Shown piece by piece: positions 30,528 through 41,250 of a DNA stretch of 64,000 bases (positions within the stretch are counted from its first letter, which is position 1; each line of letters opens with the position of its first letter). Under the pieces are notes generated by a model. The model was not told the origin of the DNA. It made no database searches and saw nothing but the letters and a program-made list of their open reading frames with translations. Both the position numbers and the translations under genes were made by a program. This stretch comes from Saccopteryx bilineata (taxonomy: Eukaryota; Chordata; Mammalia; Chiroptera; Emballonuridae): assembly GCF_036850765.1 (NCBI RefSeq), contig NC_089494.1, positions 1,550,001 through 1,614,000 of the forward strand. The letters are read 5' to 3'.

Positions 30528-33347
30528 GATGTTCAAAGTTCTAGAAGTCTCCAGCTGTTGGGGGGCGGGGGAGGCACTACATAGGTCACCTCTCCTCCCT
30601 CCACTGCCTTGGTCCCAGGGGACACAGCTGAGGTACACGGTATCAGAAACCGCTCTGCTGGGAATCGGAACGCCAGGAAGCCATTGTGTGCGAGGAGGCC
30701 GTGGGAACACCCCTGCCCGCCCGCAGAGACCTCGGGAGCTGTGAGGGACAGCGTGGTCACAGTGAAGACACATTCAGGCCCTGCTGGGGGCTCAGTGGGA
30801 TCTGACAGCTTCTGTCCGGGGCTGTGCTCGGAGGCCAGCCAGAGGAGCCTCGGTGGCCTTGCTCCTTCAGCCTCTGCGGGGGGGGGGGGGGGGGGCATTC
30901 CATGGCGTGGGGGTGAGAGCATTGTGGAACAAGACACTGCCTGGGGTCCCCAGGGCCAGCCATCAGCAGAGCGGTGCTATGGGAGAGCCTGACATTCACA
31001 GTGTCTGGGGTCAGCCAGGGGACCTGTGTGTGTGTCACCTCAGCGAGGAGGACACTAAAGCTCAGAGGTCAAGGGCCACCTGGAAGGGGCTGAGCCCGGA
31101 TGTAAGTCCCCTGGTCCCTTTTCACCAGTGGCTCCACCCCCTGGAGTTCCAAAGCGAGTCCCATTTCTCCCCGGGGCCTCATGGCTCTGGGAGGGGTGGT
31201 CTATGGTGGGGGTGGGGGGGAAGCAGTCACAGGGGCAGGGGAGGGGCCCTGAGAAGATTAGAACGGGGCAAGGGGCCACTGGATGCTGACTCACCTCCCA
31301 AAGGCAGGAGGCACAGGTCACATCGCCAGGTCGGGCGGTGAACAGACATTGTGGAGAATATAGTGCCCACCAACACTGGACAGCCACCGGAGGGTTCTGT
31401 CTGGAAAGAGGCGTCATGCTTGCATTAGGGGAAAAGGAGTTAGCCGACTGACTCCTGTCCCCCTGCGTCGAAGGATCAAGCCCTGGTCTCTCCCGCGGGG
31501 ACTCTCCCTGCCCTGCGGGTCATCAGCAGGAGGCCTATTCCTCCAGGAAGCCTGCCCTCTGAGTGCTCAGGGTCCTCAGGTGCCACCCGCACTCTACAGA
31601 CTGGGCATGAAGTCCTGGGAGGGAGGTGACCGCTCCGCGCCAGGTGTCCCCACGGGAAGACCCCTCCTGGCAGCGGCATCTGTCATGCTCCTCTGTGCAT
31701 CTGAGAGGCGGGTGGCACCAACCAGACAGGCAGTTGAAGCACAGGATCGATTCCGAACTCTTGGCTTTAACATCGATCGATTCAATTCAGGGCTTTTGGA
31801 CACAAATATAAAATGGGAACAAACACCAGAAGATAAAAACCTTGGCTAGAAACTTTTCTCATATAGCACTCACAGCGGGATGCACGGACGTGGTTCACTT
31901 TGGTGGGGACTCGGCACACCTTCCCCGGGGCCACCGGGGCACGAAAACAATGTAATATAGCCATTCAATTTTCTACAGAATCAAGTGAGCAATTAAACCG
32001 AGAATGTTTGGAAACAGATATTAAATTCTAAAGAGAATTGCTATTTAAACTTTTAACTTTTTTCCCCCCCCCCCCGAGCAACAGAGAGAGAGACTAGAGA
32101 ACAGTGAGGAAGTTTCTCTTGAATGTCAGCGAGGAAATTATCAAAATTGAGGTCAAGTGCCCTTTGGGGGTTCTTTAAATGAGTCGGTGACCTTGATAGG
32201 GTCCTAGAAAGCAGGAAGGGCGTGAGGATCGTCTGCGGGGGGCCGTTTGTCGGCTTTTGTCCCAATTTTCAGACCTAGCGATATTCAAACGATTCCTGGC
32301 ACATGTGTTGTGGGTTCTCAGCAGCCCTGACTGCCCTGAGCTGAGGTTTCTAGAAACAGAATCCCTCCACGGCAGGAGAAACCTGCAGAAACACTCTCAC
32401 CCCAGCGGCGTCTTCATTCATCTCACGGTTCTCAGTGAGCACAGCGAACGTGCCACCTGTTGGGCACACGGAGCCCCCAGAATTCAGCAGCAGGCGTGAT
32501 GGACAACACCAGGTCCCCGGAGTCTACCTTCCAGGTTCAGACGCCTCCGAGGACTCCAGGCGACTCCTGCGGGGAATGCGGTCCTTGGACCCCTGTCCTT
32601 GTTAGAAGAGGCCCAGGCTCCAGCTCCAGCTCCGGTGTGCCCCCCCCCCCCCCCCCCCCGTAACCTCTCCTGTGAGCGCAGCGTCAGCCTAGAATATCGC
32701 CAATCTCACAGGACCGTGAGCTCTAAGAAAGCCTTTGGCGTCTACTGGTTCAGCCCAACAGGTCTGACCCGTTCATCCGGCTTCTCCGGGGCTTGGGTGG
32801 TGTGCACGCCTACACGCGGTGGGAATTTTATCAAGGAAATGCTTTAGATGTGTGATGAATCGTTGCGGAAATCTGCTATTTGTGCCGACTACAATTCACC
32901 TTACGCTGAAGTGTGCCAAAGGTCACACAGGGACAGATAAATCAGATATCACATGTGTGCAGACCCCACACGGAGATCCGTGCTTGTCGTTGGAAACTCT
33001 GCTGGAAGGAGGGATGTGGGTAATGAATCTCCATCGGAGGAAAGCATGGTCTGAAAATTGAAAGTGCTTTCTTAAAAAATGGACAAAACAAAAACACTCC
33101 GGAGAGAACAGCGGACAGAGCTTTGCGTGGATGTCCTTCGGGAAAAGAGGTGACGCCTCATTCTAGGGGATTCCGCGACAGAGCTGGGACCCTGTGGTTG
33201 GAAGTCACAGAGAAGTGTGGCTTTTTGTTTGTTTGTTTGTTTGTTTGTTTAACTTGGTTTAAAGGAACTCTAAGATCTGAGCTGTCTGACACAGAATAGA
33301 TCTTTGCCTCAGGACGTGGTGGGCACCACATCTGTATCCTTCTAGAG
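30528..33347. other. Unique sequence, no gene seen
   Basis: The DNA is GC-rich with homopolymers: 18 G at 30878-30895 and 20 C at 32640-32659. An AT-richer unique block at about 31740-32045 (ATCGATCGATTCAATTCAGG, GCAATTAAACCGAG) is a possible conserved non-coding element. Open frames lack recognisable domains. Confidence 0.4.
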
Positions 33348-33620
33348 CAATGGTCCCCAACCTTTTTTGGGCCACGGACCGGTTTAATGTCAGAAAATAT
33401 TTTCACAGACCCGCCTTTAGGGTGGGATGGATAAATGTATCACGTGACCGAGACAAGCGTCAAGAGTGAGTCTTAGACGGATGTAATAGGGAATCGGGTC
33501 ATTTTTTAAAAATAAAATATCGTTCAGACTTAAATATAAATAAAACGGAAATAATGTAAAGTTATTTATTCTTTCTCTGCGGACCAGTACCGATCCGTGG
33601 CCCAGGGGTGGGGACCACTG
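33348..33620 (+). mobile_element. Short non-autonomous hAT element
   Basis: The left terminus CAATGGTCCCCAACCTTTTT and right terminus GGTGGGGACCACTG are inverted repeats (complement CAGTGGTCCCCACC). Flanking 8-mers TTCTAGAG and TTCTAAAT agree at 6 of 8 positions, as expected for an aged hAT target duplication. Next to each end is GCCACGGACCGG or CCGATCCGTGGCC, extending the inverted repeat. It is 273 bp with an AT-rich interior and no coding capacity. Confidence 0.9.
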
Positions 33621-33799
33621 TTCTAAATTATTCCCCTCACCTCGTAAATTCAGCCACTTCCTTCGACTGGCTCCTTCTCTTCAGGCTTTGAAAGGGTTTG
33701 TCCCCCAGAAACTTCACCCCTCCCTTCTCCGCTCGGCACCCTCAAGCTTTCTGTTCCCCCTCACAGTCCAACTTCTTAAGTTGTCTCCTCTCTGCTTTC
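33621..33799. other. Unique spacer
   Basis: A pyrimidine-rich unique stretch that may belong to the LINE relic that follows. It has no gene. Confidence 0.3.
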
Positions 33800-34305
33800 T
33801 CCCATAATCTCACTCCAACCCCATTGCCTCATGGCTCCTCGGAGATGGCCTTCCCCTCGGACTCCTTAGGAATCCAAGTAGCTAAGTCCAAGGACACCTC
33901 AGTCCTCGTCATCGACCCGGGGCCCCGCCCTCCCAGGCCCCGCCCTCCCTTTGGAAAGTCTCTCCACCCGTCTCTCCCAGGGCCGCACCCAAGTCAAGTC
34001 CCCTTCCCTCCGGCTCTGCCTCCCGGACAGCTCACCCCTCCCGCACGAGGTGGCCCACGTAAGGCTCCTCGGGGGTCGGCGCAGGGTCATCTCCTCTCCT
34101 CACTCTCCGGAGAAGCTCGTCCATTCTTCCCTGGGGCTCCCGTCACCACCTGCACGCCTGGGACCCCCACGTTCCTATGTTCAGTCCAAACGTCTCCTAT
34201 GCGTTCCAGACGCTACGACAACAGCCTGCCCGATGTTTGCAAGTGAATGCTGCACGCCTCTCAAATCTGTAGTGCCAGTCCCAACCCCGACCTCCTAGAC
34301 ATGAT
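33800..34305 (+). repeat. L2/CR1-clade LINE reverse-transcriptase relic
   Basis: The blocks GCTAAGTCCAAGGACACCTC, TCAGTCCTCGTCATCGACC and, later, CCCACGTTCCTATGTTCAGT, CAAACGTCTCCTATGCGTTC and ACAGCCTGCCCGATGTTTGC follow an old mammalian LINE. In that family the region encodes the LLDLSAAFDTVDH reverse-transcriptase motif. The frame is broken and a CCCGCCCTCCC-type stretch interrupts it. The family assignment is from memory. Confidence 0.5.
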
Positions 34306-34387
34306 TCTCTTTTAGGATCACTATCTGCCCACAGGGCTCCTTGTCTGGTGCTCCCTTTGCACACTCGGCTCCGGGCAGCCCGAGGCC

Positions 34388-34669
34388 TTCCACAGCAGGG
34401 GTCCCCAAACTTTTTACACAGGGGGCCAGTTCACTGTCCCTCAGACTGTTGGAGGGCTGAACTATAAAAAAAAAAGCTATGAACAAATCCCTATGCACAC
34501 TGCACATATCTTATTTTAAAGTAAAAAAAAAAAAAAGGGAACAAATACAATATTTAAAATAAAGAACAAGTAAATTTAAATCAACAAACTGACCACCATA
34601 GTATTTCAATGGGAACTATGCTCCTCTCACTGACCACCAATGAAAGAGGTGCCTCTTCCAGAAGTGCAG

Positions 34670-34763
<94 letters not shown>

Positions 34764-34846
34764 CTGGGGCAGGGGCAGATAAATGGCCTCAGGTGGGCCC
34801 GCATGCCGGCCCACCGGCCAATTAGTTGGGGACTCCTGTTCCACAG
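34388..34846 (+). mobile_element. Non-autonomous hAT element with perfect 8-bp target-site duplication
   Basis: TTCCACAG occurs at 34388-34395 and 34839-34846, flanking an element (34396-34838) that begins CAGGGGTCCCCAAACTTTTT and ends TAGTTGGGGACTCCTG, an hAT-type inverted pair. The interior is AT-rich (34465-34610) until a run of 93 G at 34671-34763. Proline- or glycine-only frames through the run are artefacts. The intact duplication implies a younger insertion than the other hAT copies here. Confidence 0.95.
34671..34763 (+). repeat. Uninterrupted poly(G) of 93 bases
   Basis: Counting the window gives 10, 60 and 23 consecutive G with no other base, inside the hAT element. Mammalian G runs this long are very rare and highly unstable. 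The length could be real, inflated or truncated by the assembler. On either strand it is a strong quadruplex or i-motif former. Confidence 0.97.
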
Positions 34847-35044
34847 AATGTTCCTCCTCCCAGGAGGAAGGGGTTGGTCCCTGCTCGCCCTCTTGTGTGT
34901 GATGGTCAACACAGAACAGGAGATCTGTCCTCTGAACAAGACTTGGGTGCGCCATGAAGTCTTGTTAACTGCAGACACGTGGCTGTACAGCCGGTGTCTG
35001 GACCCTCTGCATTTGGCACAGCGGGAATCCACCCCCGCACGTGC
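34847..35044. other. Unique spacer
   Basis: This is a short unique stretch between the hAT element and the L1. Nothing is recognised. Confidence 0.35.
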
Positions 35045-35657
35045 CCGGCCCCAGGCCCGGGCCACCAGCCTCCGCTCTCTCTGCCTCCGTGACTTTGACC
35101 GTTCCAGATCCCTCCGTGACCGAGTCCTTTCCCTCAGCAGAGCGTCCTCAAGGTCCCTCCAGGCCGGCACAGGTGGCAGGACGTCCTTCTGCCTCCAGGC
35201 TCAGCGCTACCCCCTGGTGGGCGCGGGGAGCCACGCTTTCTTCCTCCACTGCCCTCACAGCGGACGTTCAAGGTTGCTACCCACCCCCACTCCTGTGGAC
35301 AAACGTGGGGGGGCATTTCTTTGGGAGACTGGCTTTATTTCCTCCAGATACCCACCCGGAAGCGGGACTGCGGGAGCACGTGGCAGCCCTCAGTTTGTCT
35401 CTGCAGGAACCACCGTGCTGGTTCCCACGGGAGCCGCGCTAACTTACAGTCCCACCCGACCGTGCCCCGGGCTTCCCTGTTCTCCACACCTTCGCACACT
35501 CGTCTTTTTAGGGGGTCGTAGCCTTCCTGACAGGTGTGCGGTTGTGTCTCATTGTGGTTTTGAGGTCCATTTCCCTGACGACTAATGAAGTGAAGCCTCC
35601 TTCCACGTCTCCTTGGGAGAAGTGTCTGTTCAAGTCTTTTGCCCATTTTATTTTTAT

Positions 35658-35696
<39 letters not shown>

Positions 35697-36780
35697 ACAC
35701 GCGTTAATGAGTTGTATGAGTTTCTGGCATATTTTGAACCATAGCCCTTGATCATAGACAGGATTCGCAGGTGTTGTCTCCTCTCCCGTGGGCTGCCTTC
35801 CCACTCGGTGCAGGGGCTCCTCTGCCTTGCGGAACCCTTTTCCCCCCGACGGGGTCCCCCGTGTCCATTCTTCCTTTCGTTGCCTGTGCTTGTGGTGTTG
35901 TAGCCAAGAAGTCATTTGCCAAGATCCGTGGTCGTGAAGCCAGCCTTCTCGGATTTTTTCTTTTCTTTTCTTTTCTTTTCTTCTTTAGTTTCAGATCTTA
36001 CTTTTCTGTGCTCAGTTCACTTCGAGTGGGCGCTTGTGTGCGGTGGGAGGGGTTAGGGTCCGGTTTCATCCTTCCGCACCTGGAAAACGGGTTCCTCCGC
36101 CGCCGCCTGGTGAAGACACGATGTTTTCCTGCCTTACTGACTGAGGCTCTGTAAGACACGTGGAAACCGGAGCGTGTGATGGCTCTGGCTTTGCTCATCC
36201 GTCCCAAGATCGGAATCTGGCTGTTCATGGTCTTTTGTGGTTCGGTGTGAATTTTAGGACGGGCTTTTCTCTTTCTGTAAAAAAAAAAAAAAAAGCCGTT
36301 GTGGTTTTGATAGTATTTTTCACTGAACCTGTAGATGGCTCTGGGTGACGTGGAACATCTAACAAGATGAAGTCCATTAATTTGTGGCTGCTGTAATTTC
36401 TTCCGTCGTGTGTTGCGATGTTCGGCGTACAGCTCTTGTATTTCCTCAGTTAAATCTATTCCTCGGCACTCTCTTCTTTCTGTTGCTGTGGGAAAATGGG
36501 GCTGCTTTCTTAATCTCCTTTTCAGCTGGTTCATTGTTCGAGTATGGGAACCCAACAGATTTCTGCGTGTTGATGCTGCGCCCCACAACGTTGCTGAATT
36601 CCTCTTTTGGTTCTAACAGTGGTTTTGATGGGTCTTAATAGTTTTCTACCTAGAAGATCATGTCATCAGCAACGGAGACCGTTTTGCATCTTGCTTTCCA
36701 ATTTTAATGCCTTCCCCCCCCTCCCCCCGAATCGCCTCCTTCCATATCTTAACGTAAATATCACAGTGTCCCTTCCTCAG
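35045..36780 (-). mobile_element. L1 LINE 3' region, antisense, about 1.7 kb
   Basis: Read on the minus strand this is the end of ORF2 and the 3' UTR. Plus-strand landmarks in order: CTGACAGGTGTGCGG with CATTGTGGTTTTGAGG, TCAAGTCTTTTGCCCA, GTCATTTGCCAAGATCC, GGTCTTTTGTGGTTCGGTG, TTGATAGTATTTTTCACTGA, GTTAAATCTATTCCTCGGCA, GTTCATTGTTCG and TTGCTGAATTCC. The 3' UTR lies at the left (35045-35480). Frames are broken throughout. A GT/GC/AC alternating tract at 35658-35704 lies inside it. Confidence 0.9.
35658..35704. repeat. 47-bp alternating Pu-Py tract (GT/GC/AC)
   Basis: Strictly alternating purine-pyrimidine: (TG)n, then GCGCGCGC, then ACGCACACGCG. The GC centre makes it one of the strongest Z-DNA candidates in the window. 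It arose inside an antisense L1. Confidence 0.9.
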
Positions 36781-37807
36781 ACAGGTCTTTCTCTCTGTGG
36801 CTTTCGGCCATGGCGCCATATTAACTTTTGTCACAGTACCTTTCCCAGTTAATGAAATGACACTTACTAGTTTTGTTTACTTGTGCGGTGGACAGAATAA
36901 TGACCCCTGTCACTAGCTCCCCTCCTCTCACCAAAAAAAAAAAAAAAAAAAAGAATAAAAAAATAAACAGAAGAAGGAGGACCCAGAGCTATGGCAGGAA
37001 CCATCAACCCTGTCTGGTTGCAGAATTCTTTCCGCTCAGGGTGGAAGGCAGCTGATTGGCTGAGAGGGTCACCATTACCGTGTGTGTGAATCCATTGCCT
37101 CTCTCGCTGGCTAAGTGCAGGAACACCCCAAAGCGTGAGGAACACTGTCATGGATTGTTCTAATGCTTAAGGGACATAATTTCAAAGGCAAAGAGAGCTA
37201 CAATTTTAGTGACAAATCATTGCCCCCGGGTCAACCTTAAACGCCGCATTCGGGTAGAGACCGTCCAGCCCGATTTAACAGGAGGCTCGACTAAACAAAC
37301 AGTGAGCACAAGTCAGAGAAGTGTCCCACTCACTAATGAGAGGGCCAGCAAGGTGATTAAGCCGGCACAAAGAGCATTTGGGGAACTGGGTATTGAGGAG
37401 CAGTGGAAAAAGAAGGATGCAATACGATTGTTAAGTTACACGGAAAATTGGTGAACGTCCTACAGGAGGTTTGGAGCCCTCTTTTCTAGAAGTCAACTGA
37501 AAATCAGGAATCATCTACACACCTACTGAGCAAAAGCGCACAAGTTTGCTCCAGACTCCACAGTCTTGGCCTCAAACATAGCTGTGTTCCATTAAAGAAC
37601 TAAATAACCCTCAGGCGGGCCTATTAGACACCGCCCCATGTGACACCGAAGAGACAGAGGCCACCTTCTTGCCTTATTAACAAGGCTCTTAAAAATAATT
37701 TTTCTTAGCAGGAGATTAGACAAGTGGAAATAAAATTACCATTAATGCAAAAGATATTACTGACAAGAAGATCATTCAAAGGGAGTCGCAGAAGCCCTTG
37801 GGGCTAG
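36781..37807. other. AT-rich unique DNA, possible old repeat pieces
   Basis: Contains a run of about 19 A near 36934-36952. An open segment at 37209-37454 (plus) has ordinary-looking residues (NERASKVIKPAQRAFGEL), but no splice site or family I can support. The GTGGACAGAATAATGACCCC at 36888-36907 resembles the start of some MaLR LTRs, but the match does not continue. Confidence 0.35.
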
Positions 37808-38155
37808 TGACAGGTTGAACTGGTCACCCCAAATTCTTATGTTGAAGTTGTAACCCCCCAGTATCTTAGAATGTAGCTATAATCTGGAGCTGGGTCTTTA
37901 AAGAGGAGATCAAGTTAAAAGAGGTCACTAGGGTGGGGCCCTCATCCACTGTGACTGGTGTTCAGTAAGAAATGGTGATCAGGACACAGACACGCACAGA
38001 GAACAACCACGTGGGGCCCCTACACTCTCAGGAGAGGGGTCTCAGGAGAAACCACCCCTGCAGACACCTCAGACTGTGAGATAATGAACGTCTATTGTTT
38101 GAGTCTCCCAGGATGCAGTGCTTTGTTACACAGCAAGCCTAGCTGACTAATACAG
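37808..38155 (+). mobile_element. Solo LTR of MaLR type (MLT1/MST-like)
   Basis: It begins TGACAGGTTGAACTGGTCAC, then CCAAATTCTTATGTTGAAGT and GTAACCCCCCAGTATCTTAG, and continues with GGAGCTGGGTCTTTAAAGAG, GGTGGGGCCCTCATCCACTG, AGACACCTCAGACTGTGAG and ends AGCTGACTAATACAG. This follows the ERVL-MaLR LTR from TG to the end. No internal retroviral sequence adjoins it. It is an ancient, inactive copy. Confidence 0.88.
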
Positions 38156-38379
38156 AGTGGGTCTCCAAGCAGAATGAATTAGGGCCAGCGCGTCTGACAA
38201 TGGAGAGAGCTCCAGAGGTGGTGGGCTGAGATGTATACACACTCCCTTCACAACCCCCTACACACATCACCCTCAGTGGGGCCTTCCCTGCCACCACCCA
38301 CACCAATGGCTCTGACCCTCAGGGCCAGTTCCCTAAGTGACATGAAGACATGACAAGTCAGCTATACCCCGAGCCAAGG
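38156..38379. other. Unique spacer
   Basis: A short unique stretch between LTR and L1 with nothing recognised. Confidence 0.3.
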
Positions 38380-39440
38380 ATCCAGAGGGTACAAAAGGCA
38401 GCAGCTTTCCACTAACAAATGTAAAATGTTACAGAAGCAAGACTGCTCATATTTGGAAGACCATACATAAAACATCTGGCAACATCTTCCCCAGAAACAT
38501 GCAGGATCTACGTAAAGAAAATGATCAAACGTCCCTAAGGACGTACAAGAGACTTATTTAAATACAGACACATCTTGTCTCCAGAGGTGAAGATGTGCTC
38601 CGTGACTTGGGAAGTCCCCAGACTAAATATGAAAATTCAACCCAACTCAATTAATATCGCGAGAGAATTCTTTTTTTTTTTTTTTTTAACTTGGGAAGTT
38701 GATTCTAAATTTTACTGGAAGCATAAATAGATAATAAATGCCAACAAATTAATGAAAATTAAGACTATCAGGGGAGACTTTCCTTATTGTCAGTAAATCA
38801 AACTACAGAGCGATATTAATCAAACAATTAGATGCTGGCACAGAAATGCACGAACCGATCAATAGTAGAGACAGACAGCTCAGCACGTCCTACAACATGG
38901 CCACTTATTATATATAATATGGAGGCATTTCAATTCCGCATGGAAACCGTTTGTTAAACAGAGTTGTGTAATAAGCTTTACCACTTGAAAAACAGACCCC
39001 CCCCATCCCTGTTCATCTCACGCAAAAATAAATTCCTGATGAATAAAATATCTCAACATTCTTAGCCATACAAAAGCTGAAGCAAACAGAGGAAAGTAAA
39101 CTTTTATAATCCTGGGATCAAGAAGGTCTTCCTAATGAGGACCTGAAATCCAAAACCGATAAAAGAAAATATTAACAGATCTAGCTCTACGCACCTTCTA
39201 AACTTTTGAAGAGTTCACAGTTGAAATGACCGATGAGGAGAAAACATCAGAAATAATCACAACGGGGAGGCGCCAGATTCTAAAACCCTAAGAAAATTTT
39301 GCAGCTTAAAATCTTGACTCAGAAGGTCTACTGAAAAGCATGCATACCAAAAATTGCCAGGAAGGTTTTATAGATCAATAAGAAAAATTTAGAAATCTGT
39401 TGGGAGAAGTGGACAATGGAAGAGCCATCTGGGGCCTTGC
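38380..39440 (+). mobile_element. Old L1 LINE, ORF2 3' half relic
   Basis: Landmarks in L1 order: GCAGCTTTCCACTAACAAATG; CCGTGACTTGGGAAGTCCCC; TTCAACCCAACTCAATTAAT; AAGTTGATTCTAAATTTTAC; CTACAGAGCGATATTAATCA; CACGAACCGATCAATAGTAG; GATCAAGAAGGTCTTCCTAA. The frame is destroyed by substitutions, indels and a T run (about 38671-38686). It belongs to an old L1 lineage. Confidence 0.8.
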
Positions 39441-40078
39441 AAATGTTCCAGTCTTGACCGGGGCGTTGGTTCCCCGGGAGAAAAGTCAGCGAACACGTTG
39501 AAAAGTCGTTAAACGTGTGTAGCCATCGGTCAGGCTCTCCCAGGATGGGTGTATTTCGTTACTGGACTGCATAATGTTAAACCTCAACAGCAATGGCTTC
39601 AAAGAGTAGAAGGAAACTCCAGAGACCATTCGGAGAAGAGAGAACGTACAGTCCCCGGGCTCCAGGTGCTCAGTCTCACCGCCTCTCACCCCCGGGGGTC
39701 TGTTCTCACCTCTGCCTGGTAACCGTCTTCAGTCTTCCTTGGGTTCTCCAAAATGTCACCCCAAGAGAAAGCCACAGTGAGTGGCCATGTCCTGTGGGTC
39801 TGCCTGTATTGGGAGGAATGACTGGGCCCAGCATGCGTGGTTGACGGCTTCTGCTGGGATGTCACACATTCCTGCTTTTAAACATTCCCTCGGCTGTGCC
39901 TGCCACTGAGACTTCTCCCTAGATGACCGGGCCATGCTCCTGTTTGGGCCTCCAGCCCCTACCCTGTCCCTCTCTTTCCTAGGGCTCTCCCCAGAGTCAA
40001 GTGTATTAATGGAGCAGACAACTGCGATTTGTAGTATTAGTAGTGTGTGTGTGTGTGTGTGTGTGTGTGTTTCACACT
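39441..40078. other. Unique sequence with a GT run
   Basis: Unique DNA, ending in a (GT)14 or so run at about 40043-40071. No gene is recognised. Confidence 0.4.
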
Positions 40079-40520
40079 AACCTAGGGTACTGTGGGCTCT
40101 GAGAAAAAAGATGCCTATTAAGAAGGGCTGCTGGTAGCTAACTAGGCTCAAACTGAAAAATAAACAAAACAAAAACAGAGCCCAGCAGCTGTTTCTGCAC
40201 AGGGGACTCTCATGCAAACTGCACCTCACAGCGAATCCTGCACTGAACTGTCCGCCTGCTCTGTGGTTCTGCCACCTGAGCCAGCCCTTATAAAGGAGCT
40301 CCTGGGATCTTGCTTCGAGCAATAGGACTGAGGCTTTCCACATCCTCCAATGACCCATCAGAGCAGCTCCATTCTGACCAGTCAGAAAAGGGCCCTTTGG
40401 ACCAATCAAATCATGAGGATCTGGAGTCCTTATTTGCATGAGGACAAACCAATCAGGGACCAGGGGCGGGGCTCCTGTCTGTAAACCAGCTCCCCTGGAG
40501 CTCTGTGAGCACACTTGATG
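40079..40520 (-). promoter_or_regulatory. Candidate minus-strand promoter or solo LTR
   Basis: On the minus strand the order is ATTGG (plus CCAAT at 40449-40453), octamer ATGCAAAT (40432-40439), ATTGG (40402-40406), ATTGG (40347-40351), then a TATA box CCTTTATAAGGG (plus 40285-40296). Spacings of about 55, 110, 140 and 160 bp upstream of TATA are promoter-like. A plus-strand GGGGCGGGG lies near 40465. Such compact CCAAT/octamer/TATA clusters are common in retroviral LTRs and in some gene promoters. I could not find LTR ends, a target duplication or an open frame downstream. Confidence 0.35.
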
Positions 40521-41089
40521 CTGGCAGTTGAGATATTTTGCCCTGAAAAGTTTCCTTCCTCACCGCTCCCTAGATTGGGGATTCCTGTTGGCATTGAATT
40601 GGCAGCAACCACCATTGGCTGACACCAGGAAAATCAAGAGACAGCTGTGACTCACCCACCGGTCGGAATCCAGGAAAATCGGCATTTCTCCAAGGGCCAT
40701 TGTAATGAAGAAACTGACCCTTGGCAAGGGGTCCAGGGAGAGGTTCCCACCTGGAAGAGCAGAGTTGAGGCCGCGTGGTCCAGCCAAACTCCAGCTCCAG
40801 AAACTCGCTCAACTCAGAGCATCTGGGTGCTATTTTTAAGAAAAATGGCGTTTTAATAGGAAAGGTATCTTTTCTTATAACTTCAGGCCCCATTTGACAG
40901 AGAAGAGGAGGTCCTGGGGTGGCCCAGAAGTCTAAGCATCTCTCTCCATTTTCAGAGAAACCAGGTGATCTGTGTTACCTGCACGTCATCCTTTTGAACC
41001 TCTCAGGGCAAAGGCGTGTCTATAATGCTAAATAACAAAACTAAAGGAATATTAAATACTCCACCTAGCATGTTATTACGAAGTCTGTA
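40521..41089. other. Unique sequence, no gene seen
   Basis: Unique DNA downstream on the plus strand of the promoter candidate. Nothing is recognised. Confidence 0.4.
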
Positions 41090-41250
41090 CACATCTCTCG
41101 AGTGTGTATAATCTCATAAGTGCTCTACCGGCAGATATTATCATAGAAACTCTATATGTATTAAAACAGGGGCTCTGAAATGTAAGATTCTTGTCTGAGA
41201 CCACACAGTAAGTGCAAGAACCAGACATAACTAAGCGTTAACAGAGCTCC
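41090..41250 (-). repeat. MIR SINE relic
   Basis: The plus strand ATTATCATAGAAACTCTATA, then ACAGGGGCTCTGAAATGTAAG and CTGAGACCACACAGTAAGTG, follows the complement of the MIR core. It is diverged. Confidence 0.55.

Noticed and set aside
34581..35170. Poly-proline or poly-glycine open frames
   Set aside because: They are translations of the 93-base G run inside a hAT element.
37209..37454. 82-codon plus-strand segment with ordinary residues (KVIKPAQRAFGELGIEEQ)
   Set aside because: It lacks a recognisable family, splice sites and a credible start. It is in a repeat-rich AT island, so chance or an old element relic is more likely.
37808..38155. Intact endogenous retrovirus
   Set aside because: Only solo MaLR-type LTRs are found (here and at 52772-53125). 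No gag, pol or env sequence adjoins either one.
40043..40071. GT repeat as a functional promoter element
   Set aside because: It is an ordinary microsatellite with no other promoter signal immediately around it.
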